DNA of 64,000 bases from Mesorhizobium sp. WSM2240 (lineage in GTDB: Bacteria; Pseudomonadota; Alphaproteobacteria; Rhizobiales; Rhizobiaceae), in NCBI RefSeq assembly GCF_040438645.1, contig NZ_CP159255.1, positions 81,462 to 145,461 on the forward strand. The letters are read 5' to 3'. A program made the translations under genes and the position numbers. How positions within the stretch are numbered: the stretch's first letter is position 1; each line of letters starts with the position of its first letter. Shown here one piece after another: positions 52,599 to 59,816 of the stretch. The notes below the pieces were generated by a model, which was not told the origin of the DNA, searched no databases, and saw only the letters and a list, made by a program, of their open reading frames with translations.

Positions 52599-53551
52599 CC
52601 GGCTGTCCTTTCCTCAAGTGCAGCGCGATACAATCGTGAAAAGCGCGCCTGCTCACAGGCAACTCCTTCCCGGTCTCGCAGAACGCGCAGTAAGCCCCCG
52701 ATCCCCGTCGTCTTTCGTAAATGGCGTTTAATGAGCGCGAGAATATCCTCGTCCGGGAGGCGCGGCCGTTTCCGACGCACCGGCGCGTGTCGCCCAGCCA
52801 ACGCCGTCTGAACCCAACGTTGATGGGTCAACGCATCGCCGCCAGGGCAGGCAGCCAAGCCTTCTGAGACGAAATGCAACAAAGCGCGCTGCGGAAAGTC
52901 CGCCCGCGTCCCCGCCAAGATGGCCTCAAGACGTTCATCATAGGGCAAGAGGGTGGACGCAAAGCGGGACGGCAAGGCAGCGTCGAGTTTAACGCCGATA
53001 ATGCGCAGTCGCGCAACCTCGGCATCGCTTAGCGCATCGAGGTCCGATGCCAACATCCACGCATAAGGTTGGGTCAGCGCAATAACAATAGGCTGCGACG
53101 CGTTCTTCTTAAGAATGCGCGCAAGCCGGGTCGAATAGGGTCCTCTGTTGACAGCACGCCACCATGAAGCCGCGTCGAACCTGCCGTTGACTCGAACGGC
53201 GATGCTATCTGGTCCTAGGCCGCTGACGGTAAGACCATAGGCAGGAACCTGCCTATGAGACGCCACCAAGCCGAGCCCGGCCGAGACGATGTAGAGCGGC
53301 GCACCTATTATCGCGGAGGCTTGCCGAGCGAGTTGAAATCCTCGCCCACCGTAAAGCTCCGCTGCTTCGCATGCGACTGGCAGCTTAGCAAGTCGTTCGA
53401 GCCACGCAGTTTCGAGATCGGATTGGTCGGAACGGCGAAGCGAAACTGCGGATGCATTGCTATCTGGCCTGAGACGCTTGCGGCTGGCGCAAGGGACGAG
53501 AACTGCGGCAGCCCCACCACACATGTCCGCAATCTGATCCGTACTTTGCAT
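52595..53551 (-). CDS. DUF6884-like protein, candidate DpdC
   Basis: A 318-residue protein starting at ATG 53551 (TTG 53578 in frame). AAVLVPCASRKRLRP, EAAELYGGRGFQLARQ and PLYIVSAGLGLVASHRQVPA are features of the DUF6884/YaaA-like fold, with the cysteine of VPCASRK conserved. The C-terminal 80 residues are a basic helical extension. It is the promoter-proximal gene of the cluster, coupled to dpdB. Position directly beside dpdB and dpdA is where dpdC, which converts inserted preQ0 to the amide ADG, would be expected. That equivalence is inferred. Confidence 0.65.
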   Translation of the reverse strand: MQSTDQIADMCGGAAAVLVPCASRKRLRPDSNASAVSLRRSDQSDLETAWLERLAKLPVACEAAELYGGRGFQLARQASAIIGAPLYIVSAGLGLVASHRQVPAYGLTVSGLGPDSIAVRVNGRFDAASWWRAVNRGPYSTRLARILKKNASQPIVIALTQPYAWMLASDLDALSDAEVARLRIIGVKLDAALPSRFASTLLPYDERLEAILAGTRADFPQRALLHFVSEGLAACPGGDALTHQRWVQTALAGRHAPVRRKRPRLPDEDILALIKRHLRKTTGIGGLLRVLRDREGVACEQARFSRLYRAALEERTAG

Positions 53552-53665
53552 GCCATTCTGCCCAATAACTGGTGCCAAATTGTTGTCGGTGAACTTAGGA
53601 GAAACTACCTGAATACGCGTTAGCCAGCGCTCTTCGCATCAGTGGTGGCCTGAATTGCAAGCCTA

Positions 53666-53711
53666 TAGAAGTCGCCTAGCGACAGCTACGAAAAAATGAC
53701 AGAAGCGTCAA
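53666..53711 (-). promoter_or_regulatory. Candidate promoter and operator of the Dpd cluster
   Basis: On the minus strand a TTGACG box (53711-53706) stands 17 bases before TAGCTG (53688-53683), a weak -10. The -10 lies in a dyad, TAG-x2-GTCGC-CTA-GCGAC-x2-CTA (53666-53688). The arrangement suits a repressible promoter for the first dpd gene, about 110 bases downstream. The -10 match is poor, so this is tentative. Confidence 0.3.
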
Positions 53712-54110
53712 CCTATCCCCTGCATTGCTTGAGGTCAGCGCGCCATAGCGTCATGAAGGGCGCAGTTTCCGTTAAGTGGGAATGCGGACGCGATCCAAAA
53801 ACTGCGCTTATTCGCGACCTAACTAAAGGAACGCGGATCTGATTCGCCGCATGCGGTGTCGCTTGGCCGTTAATTGCAAGAATGCGCTAATTTCGTTCAG
53901 GTGGGCATTTCGACTTCGACGAGTTGAACATAAAATCGCCGCAGCAGAGCGGGGTCGTGCCCGGACAAATTGGAGGAGCAGATAGCGGCGATCGAGCAGG
54001 CGCACCTGGCCCAGCTTGGTGTGTGTTCGAGCCGATAGCATGCCGGGCCACCACGACCTCGACAAGGCGCCAGCCAGAAGGTGCCTTGGGCGGTCCTGCG
54101 TCATCCCTTC
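53712..54110. other. Right flank of the Dpd island, no gene seen
   Basis: Some 400 bases between the putative dpd promoter and the next plasmid gene. Frames on both strands are not protein-like. This is the likely island boundary; no inverted repeat or att-like direct repeat matching the left flank was noticed. Confidence 0.4.
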
Positions 54111-54364
54111 TTACAGATAGCGGCCGATCGATCGCAGGTAGGCAACGATTTCCAGCTTGAGGAAATCGCGATCGCGCCGTAAGTCTCGTCGATCTTCTTA
54201 ATCTTCGGCCACACGATCTCCCGTTCCGCCGGCGACAGGTCGGCGTCCTCGAGCACGTATTTGTCATGGCCGACGGCGCAGATGTCGCAGCCTGCCTTGA
54301 TGATCGCATCAACAAACGCCGGAACCTCGCTCGCCTTCATGCGCCGATTGTTGCTTGCCGCCAT
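54111..54364 (-). pseudogene. Small conserved gene with C-terminal frameshift
   Basis: ATG 54364 opens MAASNNRRMKASEVPAFVDA with AGCDICAVGHDKYVLEDADL, a helical small protein. After IDETYG the frame changes: the coherent ending (RDFLKLEIVAYLRSIGRYL, TAA at 54113-54111) is one frame over from the continuing reading frame. One base appears lost in GGCGCGATCGCG. Without correction the protein ends in an unrelated tail at 54101. Confidence 0.6.
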
Positions 54365-54386
54365 GAATGTCACTCACGTTTGTACC

Positions 54387-54700
54387 ATGAACAGCCCCAA
54401 CCTCTCCGCCTTCTATGCCGACGTGGTCGACGGCGATACGCTCCGCGATGTCAGGTCGGGAACCGAAATCAGGTTGTACGGCGCCGATGCGTGCGATTTC
54501 TCGCAACGCGCGTTCGCGTTCGAGGCAGTCCATTGCTTGCGAGATCCCGCCTGCACCATGCTGATCAAATGGACCGCGGATCGACCGATTTCATGCAGAG
54601 CCCGTTCAAAAGACAGGTGTGGCCGGGTTCTGGCCACATGTTCATTCGACGAGGTTCCCGATTTGCAGCAAGGTTGATCGAACAAGGGTTCGGCGTCTCG
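54387..54700 (+). pseudogene. SNase-like gene with frameshift
   Basis: The frame begins MNSPNLSAFYADVVDGDTLR with EIRLYGADACDFSQ, the first strands of a thermonuclease fold, and reaches KDRCGRVLATCSFDEV. The expected continuation (ARLIEQGFGVSK) is in another frame, after about 54655. The gene therefore encodes a broken nuclease. It is divergent from the gene at 54111-54364, and their 5' ends are adjacent. Related to 1392-1952 and 17144-17677. Confidence 0.6.
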
Positions 54701-54761
54701 AAAATAGCCTCGAGATCCAGCGTCACTTTTCAGAGCTGCGCAGGCTGCGTAGCCAGCCGTT

Positions 54762-54860
54762 TCATGACAGCAGCAGCACCGTCAGTCCCGCGACAAACAA
54801 CACAACAAATATAACCGCCGGGACATTGCGATGCGGTGAACGGATCATGATTCCGAACAT
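54762..54860 (-). CDS. 32-residue membrane peptide
   Basis: ATG 54860 stands behind a GAGGAGAGG ribosome site and opens MFGIMIRSPHRNVPAVIFVV, with one hydrophobic span and a TGA at 54764-54762. The good ribosome site and a membrane-spanning composition support translation. Such short membrane peptides are common in rhizobial plasmids; function unknown. Confidence 0.55.
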   Translation of the reverse strand: MFGIMIRSPHRNVPAVIFVVLFVAGLTVLLLS

Positions 54861-55425
54861 AGGCCTCTCCTCTCGATGCGAAGCTTTGTATCACAAGATG
54901 GTTTCAGCAAGTGCGGGCAAGCCGCTTCGCGGCCGCGCTCTATTCGCTGCGCTCACCAAGCCAGCCTGACGGCCGTCTCGGCCCATTCGGGTGACGATCG
55001 CTCTTGCAAGACCGCGAATTGGCATTCGCGGCGCCCGCGGCCGGAACGCGCATTCCAAACTGCGCCGTAGAGACGGCCCGCGGGCGACGGTTGTGGTCGC
55101 CGTCCACAGAAGGACGGTGGAGTTTCGAACGGACGGCCGCAAGAGTGCGGCCGGGATCTTCCCTTGAATGACATATCCGCCAAAGCGCCCGGGCCTTTCC
55201 CAGTCAAGGGGCAGGCACGGCCAGGGCCGTTTGTCGTTTGCTGACACAAAAGCGGCCTTCAACGCTACGCGCCGAACCTTCCGTTTTTGCTGCTCACGAC
55301 CCCTTGATCGGTCGCGGCCCGGACACTCGGCGGGCTGCGCCCACCTCCCTTCGCTCCGATGAACAGCGAGGCCGTTCATCAGATCAAAGGGAAGTGGCTT
55401 CGCCCATTGCGGATAGGAGACGAAA
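54861..55425. other. G+C-rich ssb leader without gene
   Basis: About 560 bases of high G+C sequence with several short palindromes, including GATGAAC/GTTCATC (55358-55380), upstream of the first ssb gene. No convincing coding frame on either strand. Similar hairpin-rich leaders precede ardC and the parB remnant. Confidence 0.4.
55358..55380. repeat. Perfect hairpin before ssb
   Basis: Seven-base arms GATGAAC and GTTCATC with a nine-base loop (AGCGAGGCC), 46 bases before the ssb start. Could fold in single-stranded plasmid DNA or in the mRNA leader. Confidence 0.4.
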
Positions 55426-55776
55426 ATGCAGTGCATCAACCGCCTTACCCTGCTCGGAAACGTTGGCAAGGTCACCGAACTCGACAAGCTGCTCAAGGTT
55501 TCGGTGGCCACCGAACGGAACTGGACCGACGAGAAGGGCAGGCGCCAAAAGCGCACCGACTGGGTTACGGTATCGATCCTGAGCGGCAAGCGCGCCGACT
55601 GGATCAGGAACAATGTGAACGTGGGCGACAGCGTTTATGTGGAGGCCCGGGTTGGCAACTCTTCCTACGAAAAGGACGGCAAGACGATCTACACAACCGA
55701 TGTGATCGCGGCCATCTTCACTCGCGTCCATCCCCGCTCCGAGGCCAAGGAAAACACCGACGACAGCGAGGAATAA
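55426..55776 (+). CDS. ssb: Single-stranded DNA-binding protein, plasmid type
   Basis: A 116-residue short OB-fold protein: MQCINRLTLLGNVGKVTELD, then TDWVTVSILSGKRADWI and VGNSSYEKDGKTIYTTDVIA, the order found in SSB. It lacks the long glycine-rich tail of chromosomal SSB but has an acidic end (NTDDSEE). It coats ssDNA during transfer or replication. A close paralogue is at 58966-59292, sharing long near-identical DNA around GNSSYEKDG. Followed by a strong terminator hairpin. Confidence 0.85.
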   Translation: MQCINRLTLLGNVGKVTELDKLLKVSVATERNWTDEKGRRQKRTDWVTVSILSGKRADWIRNNVNVGDSVYVEARVGNSSYEKDGKTIYTTDVIAAIFTRVHPRSEAKENTDDSEE

Positions 55777-55783
55777 CAACAAA

Positions 55784-55805
55784 CAGGGCGGCGAAAGCCG
55801 CCCTG
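55784..55805 (+). terminator. Intrinsic terminator after ssb
   Basis: Perfect nine-base stem CAGGGCGGC / GCCGCCCTG closed by a GAAA tetraloop, followed by CCCTTTC, eight bases after the ssb stop. Confidence 0.7.
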
Positions 55806-55857
55806 CCCTTTCATTCCAGCGAGGACCTTTCGAAGCTCTACATTGAGGCTTTATCAG

Positions 55858-56115
55858 ATGAAAATCCGCTACATCAGCCAAGAGGGGCCGGACTTCTGCG
55901 TCTACAAGGATAGCCTCGGCTACGACCTTGAAGAGATCAACACATATCCAGGCCGTGTGCCAATCGTCAGATATCCATTTCCACACTTTGACATGGCAGC
56001 GGCGATAGAGGCCCGTAACTGGTTCCTTCTCCAGGTCGAAAGGGATCATCACCCCGATGTTCTGATTGAGAGGACGCAACGCACTCGCGCCCGCCAGGAG
56101 TGCATTGGGCGATAA
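55858..56115 (+). CDS. Small hypothetical protein
   Basis: An 85-residue protein starting at ATG 55858 (MKIRYISQEGPDFCVYKDSL). Beta-rich start and one helix near the end (AAAIEARNWFLLQVERD). No family recognised. It lies after the ssb terminator and probably has its own promoter. Confidence 0.65.
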   Translation: MKIRYISQEGPDFCVYKDSLGYDLEEINTYPGRVPIVRYPFPHFDMAAAIEARNWFLLQVERDHHPDVLIERTQRTRARQECIGR

Positions 56116-56276
56116 AAGGACTGATAGCCTGCCGTGGCGGCGGCTGCCTTACAAAGCCGATCCCTCCAGTCGCACGCCGACATAAGCACAATCATCGAAA
56201 ATATCCGGCTTGCGGGTCTCAACGGTCGCCCGAATGACGCCCTAGCTGACAGGACGGCCCGACCGGTATTGCAGGC

Positions 56277-56513
56277 CTAGAGCGCGGTGTCATCGCGGCG
56301 ACAGATCACCTTTAAAAAAACGGTGCCGTCGCGGTTCCACGCCCGCAAGATGGTTCAAGACGATGTCGTCCCCCTCCCCTTCACTCCAGCTGCCGATCAC
56401 GCCAAGCAGCTCCGGCGTGGCGCCGAACTTTTCTATGGCTGGTAGATCTCATGCGCAATGTCGCGCTTGAGGTCTGCCGCCTGTGCCGGCACGGAAATCT
56501 GGTCTTTCGTCAT
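56277..56513 (-). pseudogene. Decayed paralogue of 23125-23352
   Basis: From ATG 56513 the minus strand reads MTKDQISVPAQAADLKRDIA with HEIYQ, then shifts frame to AIEKFGATPELLGVIGSWSE and shifts back to LRAWNRDGTVFLKVICRRDD. These match LDAPRELLEIVGSWG and LRSYNQSGTFYSKIIC of the intact protein at 23125-23352. At least two frameshifts and an in-frame stop make it a pseudogene. Confidence 0.6.
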
Positions 56514-56898
56514 ATCGATACGCGCCCAGGACCGAGGATTTCAGGGCAATGATACCACCACGCACGCCAAGAAATCAGCCGTCTAACCGCACCGAATCGA
56601 ACCAGCAGCCTCCCGGATGCGGGCTGGCTAATTGGCAATGGGTTTTTACTTTAACTTATTCGCTCGACCGCTTACCGTGGCAAATCATCGAATCGTAGGA
56701 GAGTTGACAAACAGGCAAAAAAAAACCCGGCGCGAAGGCCGGATTTCCAAGAGGGTTTGGTAACTAACGGAACGCCAATTCCGCCAATCGCCACAAAACA
56801 AGTCACCGGCGAACTTAGCTACTCCTCCCGACAGACGCAACAGGAAAACGCGCCTTCGCGCCACGGATTTTCTTTGCCGCGAGCAAGAGGAAGACGCG
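56514..56898. other. Intergenic region
   Basis: About 385 bases between the decayed gene and the winged-helix gene. It contains the hairpin and A/T tract described at 56717-56742; no gene is supported. Confidence 0.4.
56717..56742 (-). terminator. Intrinsic terminator, minus strand
   Basis: On the minus strand CCGGC / GCCGG forms a five-base stem with a short loop (56742-56727), followed by a run of nine T (56725-56717). No clear minus-strand gene stands directly upstream, so it may serve as a bidirectional stop between the two gene blocks. Confidence 0.5.
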
Positions 56899-57651
56899 GT
56901 GACGATACACAGTCAGATGGGCCAGTGGCTTGCCGACATCACGACGATCAAGCAGCTCGACCATTTTCTTTCGTTGATATGGCGAGGATACGCCGACGGA
57001 CAATTGAACGACAGCGAGGTTCAGGAGCTCACCGGTGGGGCATCCTTGCGGCGATCAATGCTGCTTGAAGCTCGTGAAAAGCGCATGCCGCCGGCGCGCA
57101 CCTACTTTCCACAGCGCCCGAAATCCGAGCAGTCGCGCGACCAGGCCGCCAGCGGCGCACGTTGCCCAATCCGCTGGGCGAGGAAACGGCGCCTGGGCGA
57201 CATGGCCGCCCTGCCCCCCTTTGTCCGCGATTGCTTCACGGAGGGCGAACGGGCGGCACTTTACATCGTCGCTTCGGATTGCCGCCAGCACGGCTCCTGC
57301 AGCTCGAGCGTCAAGGAGATCGGCGATCGCGCCGGCGTCGGCGTCACTACGGTTCGCAACGCCTTGCGCCGGGCTCGCCGTCTTGGCCTCCTCGCGGTCA
57401 CCGAGCGCCCGCAGTGGCGCGCCAAGCACCTGCCGAACCTTCTGAAAATAGCGTGCCAGCGCTGGCTGGCGTGGCTTCAAAAATTTCGGCCGAACCTCGG
57501 TCTTAAATTCTATCCGATAGCCTTCAAAAAAGCGGCGTCCTCAGGAACCTTCGGCCATAAACAGGGAAGCGGACAGCCTTCTTACAGCCGGACGGGTGGC
57601 CCTTCGGGCCGCTTTCAGCGGTTTGCTGGTCGCAAACCACCGTCCGGCTGA
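56899..57651 (+). CDS. Winged-helix DNA-binding protein
   Basis: A 250-residue basic protein, GTG start 56899. After a helical N-terminus (HSQMGQWLADITTIKQLDHF), residues about 115-160 form a winged HTH (GSCSSSVKEIGDRAGVGVTT, VRNALRRARRLGLLAV). The C-terminal 90 residues are basic and low in order. It could be a replication or partition factor or a regulator; it does not match RepC. It converges with the double-XRE gene. Confidence 0.6.
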   Translation: MTIHSQMGQWLADITTIKQLDHFLSLIWRGYADGQLNDSEVQELTGGASLRRSMLLEAREKRMPPARTYFPQRPKSEQSRDQAASGARCPIRWARKRRLGDMAALPPFVRDCFTEGERAALYIVASDCRQHGSCSSSVKEIGDRAGVGVTTVRNALRRARRLGLLAVTERPQWRAKHLPNLLKIACQRWLAWLQKFRPNLGLKFYPIAFKKAASSGTFGHKQGSGQPSYSRTGGPSGRFQRFAGRKPPSG

Positions 57652-57754
57652 CGGCTGGGGCGCCTAAAACAGCCATCCCGCATCCAGTCGAACCGTCGCA
57701 AAGGGGCTTCTGAACAAGCCTGGCGGGTCCGCTTGTGCCAGGCAACGCAAAAAA

Positions 57755-58318
57755 TCAGCGCTTGGAGACGCGGCCGAGCAGCAGAGCTGCCGTAGACATG
57801 CCGAGCCGGCTGGCGATCAAGCCGATTATCGCCAGTGTCAGATTCTGTTGCGCCTGCTCGATTTTGTAATAGGTGACGACCGAGATGCCGATCAGGTCGG
57901 CAACGTCCTTCTTCATCAAGTTCTTGCGCTTCCGGTAGCCGTCCACAGCGCGCGCGATGTTGTCCTTGACTTGCTGCAGGTCGAGCCGCTTCATCCATGG
58001 TTCCAGGACAGCCGGCGGCAGCAGCAGTTCTGCTATGCTGATTTGAAGGGCCTGTGCGAACAACGCGACCGTTGCGAGCGTCAGATTCTGCCCTTGCCGC
58101 ATCGTCAGATAGTACGTTCGGTAGGAGAATTCCTTCTCGCTGGCAAAGCTTTTAATCAGCGCAACAAAATCTCTATTCGATAGATTGCGCCGCGTGCGTT
58201 CTTCTTCGAGTTTTGCCGCAATTTGAGCCTGCATCGCGTCGCGCTCGGGATTTTCCAAAGCCGTTCTCGGATCGTATTTTTCCACTGCCGTCCAAGTCCC
58301 ATACAAATCTCCCTTCAC
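57755..58318 (-). CDS. Tandem XRE-type HTH protein
   Basis: A 187-residue protein with two similar helical modules. Residues about 36-90 (RRNLSNRDFVALIKSF, TYYLTMRQGQNLTLATVALF) and 125-180 (RKRKNLMKKDVADLIGISVV, TYYKIEQAQQNLTLAIIGLI) each look like an XRE HTH, so it arose by internal duplication. GTG start 58318. Probably a transcriptional repressor; the divergent upstream gene 58374 may be a target. Confidence 0.78.
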   Translation of the reverse strand: MKGDLYGTWTAVEKYDPRTALENPERDAMQAQIAAKLEEERTRRNLSNRDFVALIKSFASEKEFSYRTYYLTMRQGQNLTLATVALFAQALQISIAELLLPPAVLEPWMKRLDLQQVKDNIARAVDGYRKRKNLMKKDVADLIGISVVTYYKIEQAQQNLTLAIIGLIASRLGMSTAALLLGRVSKR

Positions 58319-58373
58319 AGCCGCAAGAAAACAGTTAAAGTATCAACTGTTCCGACCGTGAAAGGAGCTCCCG

Positions 58374-58880
58374 TTGACCAAATCCTTGCTCTATGCCGCC
58401 GCCATAACGGCCGCCTCCCTTTACGCCAGCAGCGCGCCGGCATCCGAATGGGGCTGTCAGGTCCTCCTCTGCGTGTCCGGCAACTGGCAAGCGACGCCCA
58501 GCTGCCACCCTCCCATGTACAAATTGCTCGCTGCCATGGAACTCCCCGGTTTTTCCTGGCCGACCTGCCCCGACGCCAATTCCTCCGCCGCCAGAATGGA
58601 ACGCTACGACGATTGCCCGGAAGGCTGGAGCGTCGGCTACAGCGATGTCGGGCACGACGGCAACCGCTCGGAACCGAACAAGTGCGAGAAGCGCAACAAC
58701 GTCTGCCTCAGGCAACGTATCGGCAGGCCTGGCTTCCAACCCGTCACCAATCGCCGCGACCGCGAGAGCTGCGAGCAGACTGTCAGCATGTCCCGCCCAA
58801 GGCGCGAAAAACCCTGGTTCATCGAATACTCCGATGCAGCCGGCTTGCGCCAAAAGGCATGGTTCAACCTCAACAGATAG
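58374..58880 (+). CDS. Secreted cysteine-rich hypothetical protein
   Basis: A 168-residue protein opening at TTG 58374 behind AAAGGAG. Signal peptide about 23 residues (AITAASLYASSAPASE). The mature part has about eight cysteines (WGCQVLLCVSGNWQATPSCH, WPTCPDA, DDCPEGW, KCEKRNNVCLRQR), pointing to a disulfide-rich periplasmic or secreted protein. I recall similar proteins linked to conjugation clusters of Rhizobiales. Divergent from the XRE gene. Confidence 0.75.
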   Translation: MTKSLLYAAAITAASLYASSAPASEWGCQVLLCVSGNWQATPSCHPPMYKLLAAMELPGFSWPTCPDANSSAARMERYDDCPEGWSVGYSDVGHDGNRSEPNKCEKRNNVCLRQRIGRPGFQPVTNRRDRESCEQTVSMSRPRREKPWFIEYSDAAGLRQKAWFNLNR

Positions 58881-58965
58881 TTGTTGTCCCCAGCCTCACA
58901 TTATCATGACACTCTAATTTACGTGCGGGCGAAAATCGAGCCACTAAAGTTGCAGAGGGATCAAT

Positions 58966-59292
58966 ATGCGCAGCATCAATCGTTTCACCGTCGCCGGCAA
59001 TGTCGGCAGCATCACCAGCTTCAACAAGGCGGTCAAGGTCAGCATCGCCGCCGATCGCACCTGGACCAACGACGCCGGCAAAAAGGAAACCAGGACGGAT
59101 TGGGTCACGGTCACTGTGTTCGATGAGCAGGCAGCCTGGATCAAGGATAACGTTTCCAAGGGCCAGCCGGTCATTGCCGAAGGCCGCATCAGCAACTCTT
59201 CCTACGAAAAGGACGGCGAGACGATCTACACGACCGATCTAGTCGCAACGACCTTCAATGCCTTCCAGGCGCCGAACATTTCCAAGAACTAA
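58966..59292 (+). CDS. ssb: Single-stranded DNA-binding protein, second copy
   Basis: A 108-residue OB-fold protein (MRSINRFTVAGNVGSITSFN, TDWVTVTVFDEQAAWIKDNV, ISNSSYEKDGETIYTTDLVA). Paralogue of the SSB at 55426-55776 with patches of near-identical DNA, but it ends without the acidic tail (APNISKN). Either both copies act in plasmid transfer or one has become specialised; the loss of the tail would change partner binding. Confidence 0.85.
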   Translation: MRSINRFTVAGNVGSITSFNKAVKVSIAADRTWTNDAGKKETRTDWVTVTVFDEQAAWIKDNVSKGQPVIAEGRISNSSYEKDGETIYTTDLVATTFNAFQAPNISKN

Positions 59293-59816
59293 TCGCCGGC
59301 GGCGGCCAACCTCCCGCCAGTCGACAGGACTCCAAACTCGCCGTACTTTGCGTCACGGGTTTTGGAGATGATGCGGAAATTCGCGGTCGACCACGGATCG
59401 TCCCGGGATGCGCGAAATCGAACCGGCAGCGTTTCAGGCCGGAACGCTAAGCGGAACCATGTCGATCAGATTCTTGCTGCACTAGTTCGCGCGGGGGGTG
59501 CCTGAGGCGGCGCGCCTGGAGGCCAAACTAAGTGGCGGCTGATGCGCAGCAGCCAAGACTCCTTTTGCCTCAAAGCGTCGAGCACTTTGCCACTCCGCCT
59601 GCATTCCAGCCGGGCAAGCGCGAAAGGTAGACCCAGACCGTCGTCTTTAAATTCCCACCGGGTCTGGAGCCGGTTGCAATCATCGCAAAGCATGAGGATA
59701 GAGGACCGGCTGCTAACTCTGCACTTTTCAGCAATCTCCTGGATAGCCGGCGGCATTCCGAGAGCAATCTGCCCGCCGGCCAGTAGGCTCAATATATTGA
59801 TTCCAGTGTTGCTTTG
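59293..59816. other. Mostly gene-free stretch with one weak frame
   Basis: More than 500 bases between ssb and the hydrolase gene. One minus-strand frame (59466-59792) is listed separately at low confidence. No terminator, repeat or RNA is clear. Confidence 0.35.
59466..59792 (-). CDS. Doubtful small hypothetical protein
   Basis: A 108-residue frame. The middle (MLCDDCNRLQTRWEFKDDGL, LPFALARLECRRSG) has a CxxC pair plus a later cysteine and looks protein-like, whereas the end is proline-rich. It lies 24 bases past the hydrolase gene on the same strand. It may be a real gene, a degenerate one, or chance. Confidence 0.35.
   Translation of the reverse strand: MSLLAGGQIALGMPPAIQEIAEKCRVSSRSSILMLCDDCNRLQTRWEFKDDGLGLPFALARLECRRSGKVLDALRQKESWLLRISRHLVWPPGAPPQAPPARTSAARI

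Noticed and set aside
55384..56079. Minus-strand frame of 231 codons opposite ssb
   Set aside because: It is the complement of the ssb gene and its neighbour; no own motif or ribosome site.
56899..57651. RepC-type replication initiator
   Set aside because: Only a winged helix is evident; the length and motifs do not match RepC, and no repA or repB lies upstream.
58335..58853. Minus-strand frame of 172 codons opposite the secreted protein
   Set aside because: Alanine- and valine-rich shadow of a gene that has a convincing signal peptide and cysteine pattern.
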